This document shows positions 14,993 to 15,255 of a stretch of 15,255 nucleotides of DNA, one piece after another (within the stretch, counting starts at the first letter, position 1; each line of letters starts with the position of its first letter). Both the position numbers and the translations under genes were made by a program. Origin of the DNA: Lachnospiraceae bacterium UBA3732 (lineage in GTDB: Bacteria > Bacillota > Clostridia > Lachnospirales > Lachnospiraceae); assembly GCA_002372545.1 (NCBI GenBank), contig DFHD01000022.1, forward strand, positions 1-15,255, read 5' to 3'. The notes under the pieces were generated by a model. That model made no database searches. It had not been told where the DNA came from and saw nothing but the letters and a program-made list of their open reading frames with translations.

Positions 14993-15255
14993 ATGTCTGA
15001 AGAGAGAAGAAAAGTCGGTATTACTGAAACCGTGCTTCGGGATGCACATCAGTCTCTGATCGCTACACGTATGACCACAGAAGAGATGCTTCCCATTATC
15101 GATAAAATGGATCAGGTTGGTTATCACTCCGTAGAGTGCTGGGGCGGTGCCACCTTTGATGCCTGCCTTCGTTTCCTGAAGGAGGATCCGTGGGTTCGCC
15201 TTCGCAAGCTTAAAGATGGCTTTAAGCATACGAAGCTGCAGATGCTGTTCCGCGG
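14993..15255 (+). CDS. oadA: OadA/PycB-type (5S-like) carboxyltransferase alpha subunit, N-terminal part (3' end outside window)
   Basis: This is the pyruvate/oxaloacetate carboxyltransferase of the DRE-TIM metallolyase superfamily, related to oxaloacetate decarboxylase alpha, transcarboxylase 5S and pyruvate carboxylase subunit B. The first 87 residues are visible. ETVLRDAHQSLIATRM (12-27) carries Asp17, the metal-ligand position of OadA, together with His19 and Gln20 of the DAHQS motif. GYHSVECWGGATFDACLRFL follows as expected, then DPWVRLRKLK. AGGA (14983-14986) lies 6 nt before the ATG. It is cut by the window end, so the catalytic Lys, the remaining metal ligands and any C-terminal biotin domain cannot be seen. 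It follows the beta subunit by 94 nt on the same strand and is very likely in the same operon. Oxaloacetate decarboxylase alpha is the default reading; a 5S-like transcarboxylase subunit is the alternative. Confidence 0.9.
   Translation, partial: MSEERRKVGITETVLRDAHQSLIATRMTTEEMLPIIDKMDQVGYHSVECWGGATFDACLRFLKEDPWVRLRKLKDGFKHTKLQMLFR

Noticed and set aside
1..15255. CRISPR arrays, insertion sequences, tRNA/rRNA genes, phage attachment sites
   Set aside because: None seen: no regularly spaced repeats, no transposase-like protein, no tRNA or rRNA signature, and intergenic gaps of at most about 140 nt.

Overview
The window is a slice of a low-GC-lineage Gram-positive (Firmicutes) chromosome, most likely a Clostridia member of the Lachnospiraceae type. 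I infer this from strong AGGAGG-type ribosome binding sites before nearly every gene, a Clostridia-style FtsK/SpoIIIE translocase, a formate-tetrahydrofolate ligase beside FolD, a biotin-dependent Na+ decarboxylase operon, and protein sequences that read like Lachnospiraceae homologues from memory. No database search was possible. Every gene I accept lies on the + strand, and no stretch above 300 bases lacks a gene.

Layout. Positions 1-627 hold the 3' end of pnp (polynucleotide phosphorylase), followed by a strong hairpin at 656-699. A GH94 disaccharide phosphorylase gene follows (769-3165), then ftsK/spoIIIE (3189-6173, TTG start), fhs (6264-7928), folD (8019-8876), rimO (8882-10282) and pgsA (10266-10805, overlapping rimO by 17 nt). 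These cover RNA turnover, carbohydrate phosphorolysis, chromosome translocation, the one-carbon folate pathway, ribosomal protein S12 modification and phospholipid synthesis.

A near-consensus sigma-A promoter (10826-10854) then starts a second transcription unit. It encodes a divergent PccB/MmdA-like carboxyltransferase (10900-12312), a lipoprotein-anchored OadG-like subunit (12326-13324), a biotin carrier protein (13365-13745), the OadB/GcdB-type Na+-pumping beta subunit (13777-14898), and the start of an OadA/PycB-type carboxyltransferase cut off by the window end (14993-15255).

The most interesting part is this last operon. One biotin carrier and one membrane Na+ pump are encoded with two different carboxyltransferases, one of the 12S (acyl-CoA) family and one of the 5S (pyruvate/oxaloacetate) family. 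Propionibacterial transcarboxylase uses the same pair of carboxyltransferase types but has no membrane pump. The 12S-like protein departs from the family at several active-site motifs, and the gamma-like subunit carries an extra exported domain of about 190 residues. This could be a Na+-coupled transcarboxylase or a bifunctional decarboxylase; the sequence alone does not decide between them.
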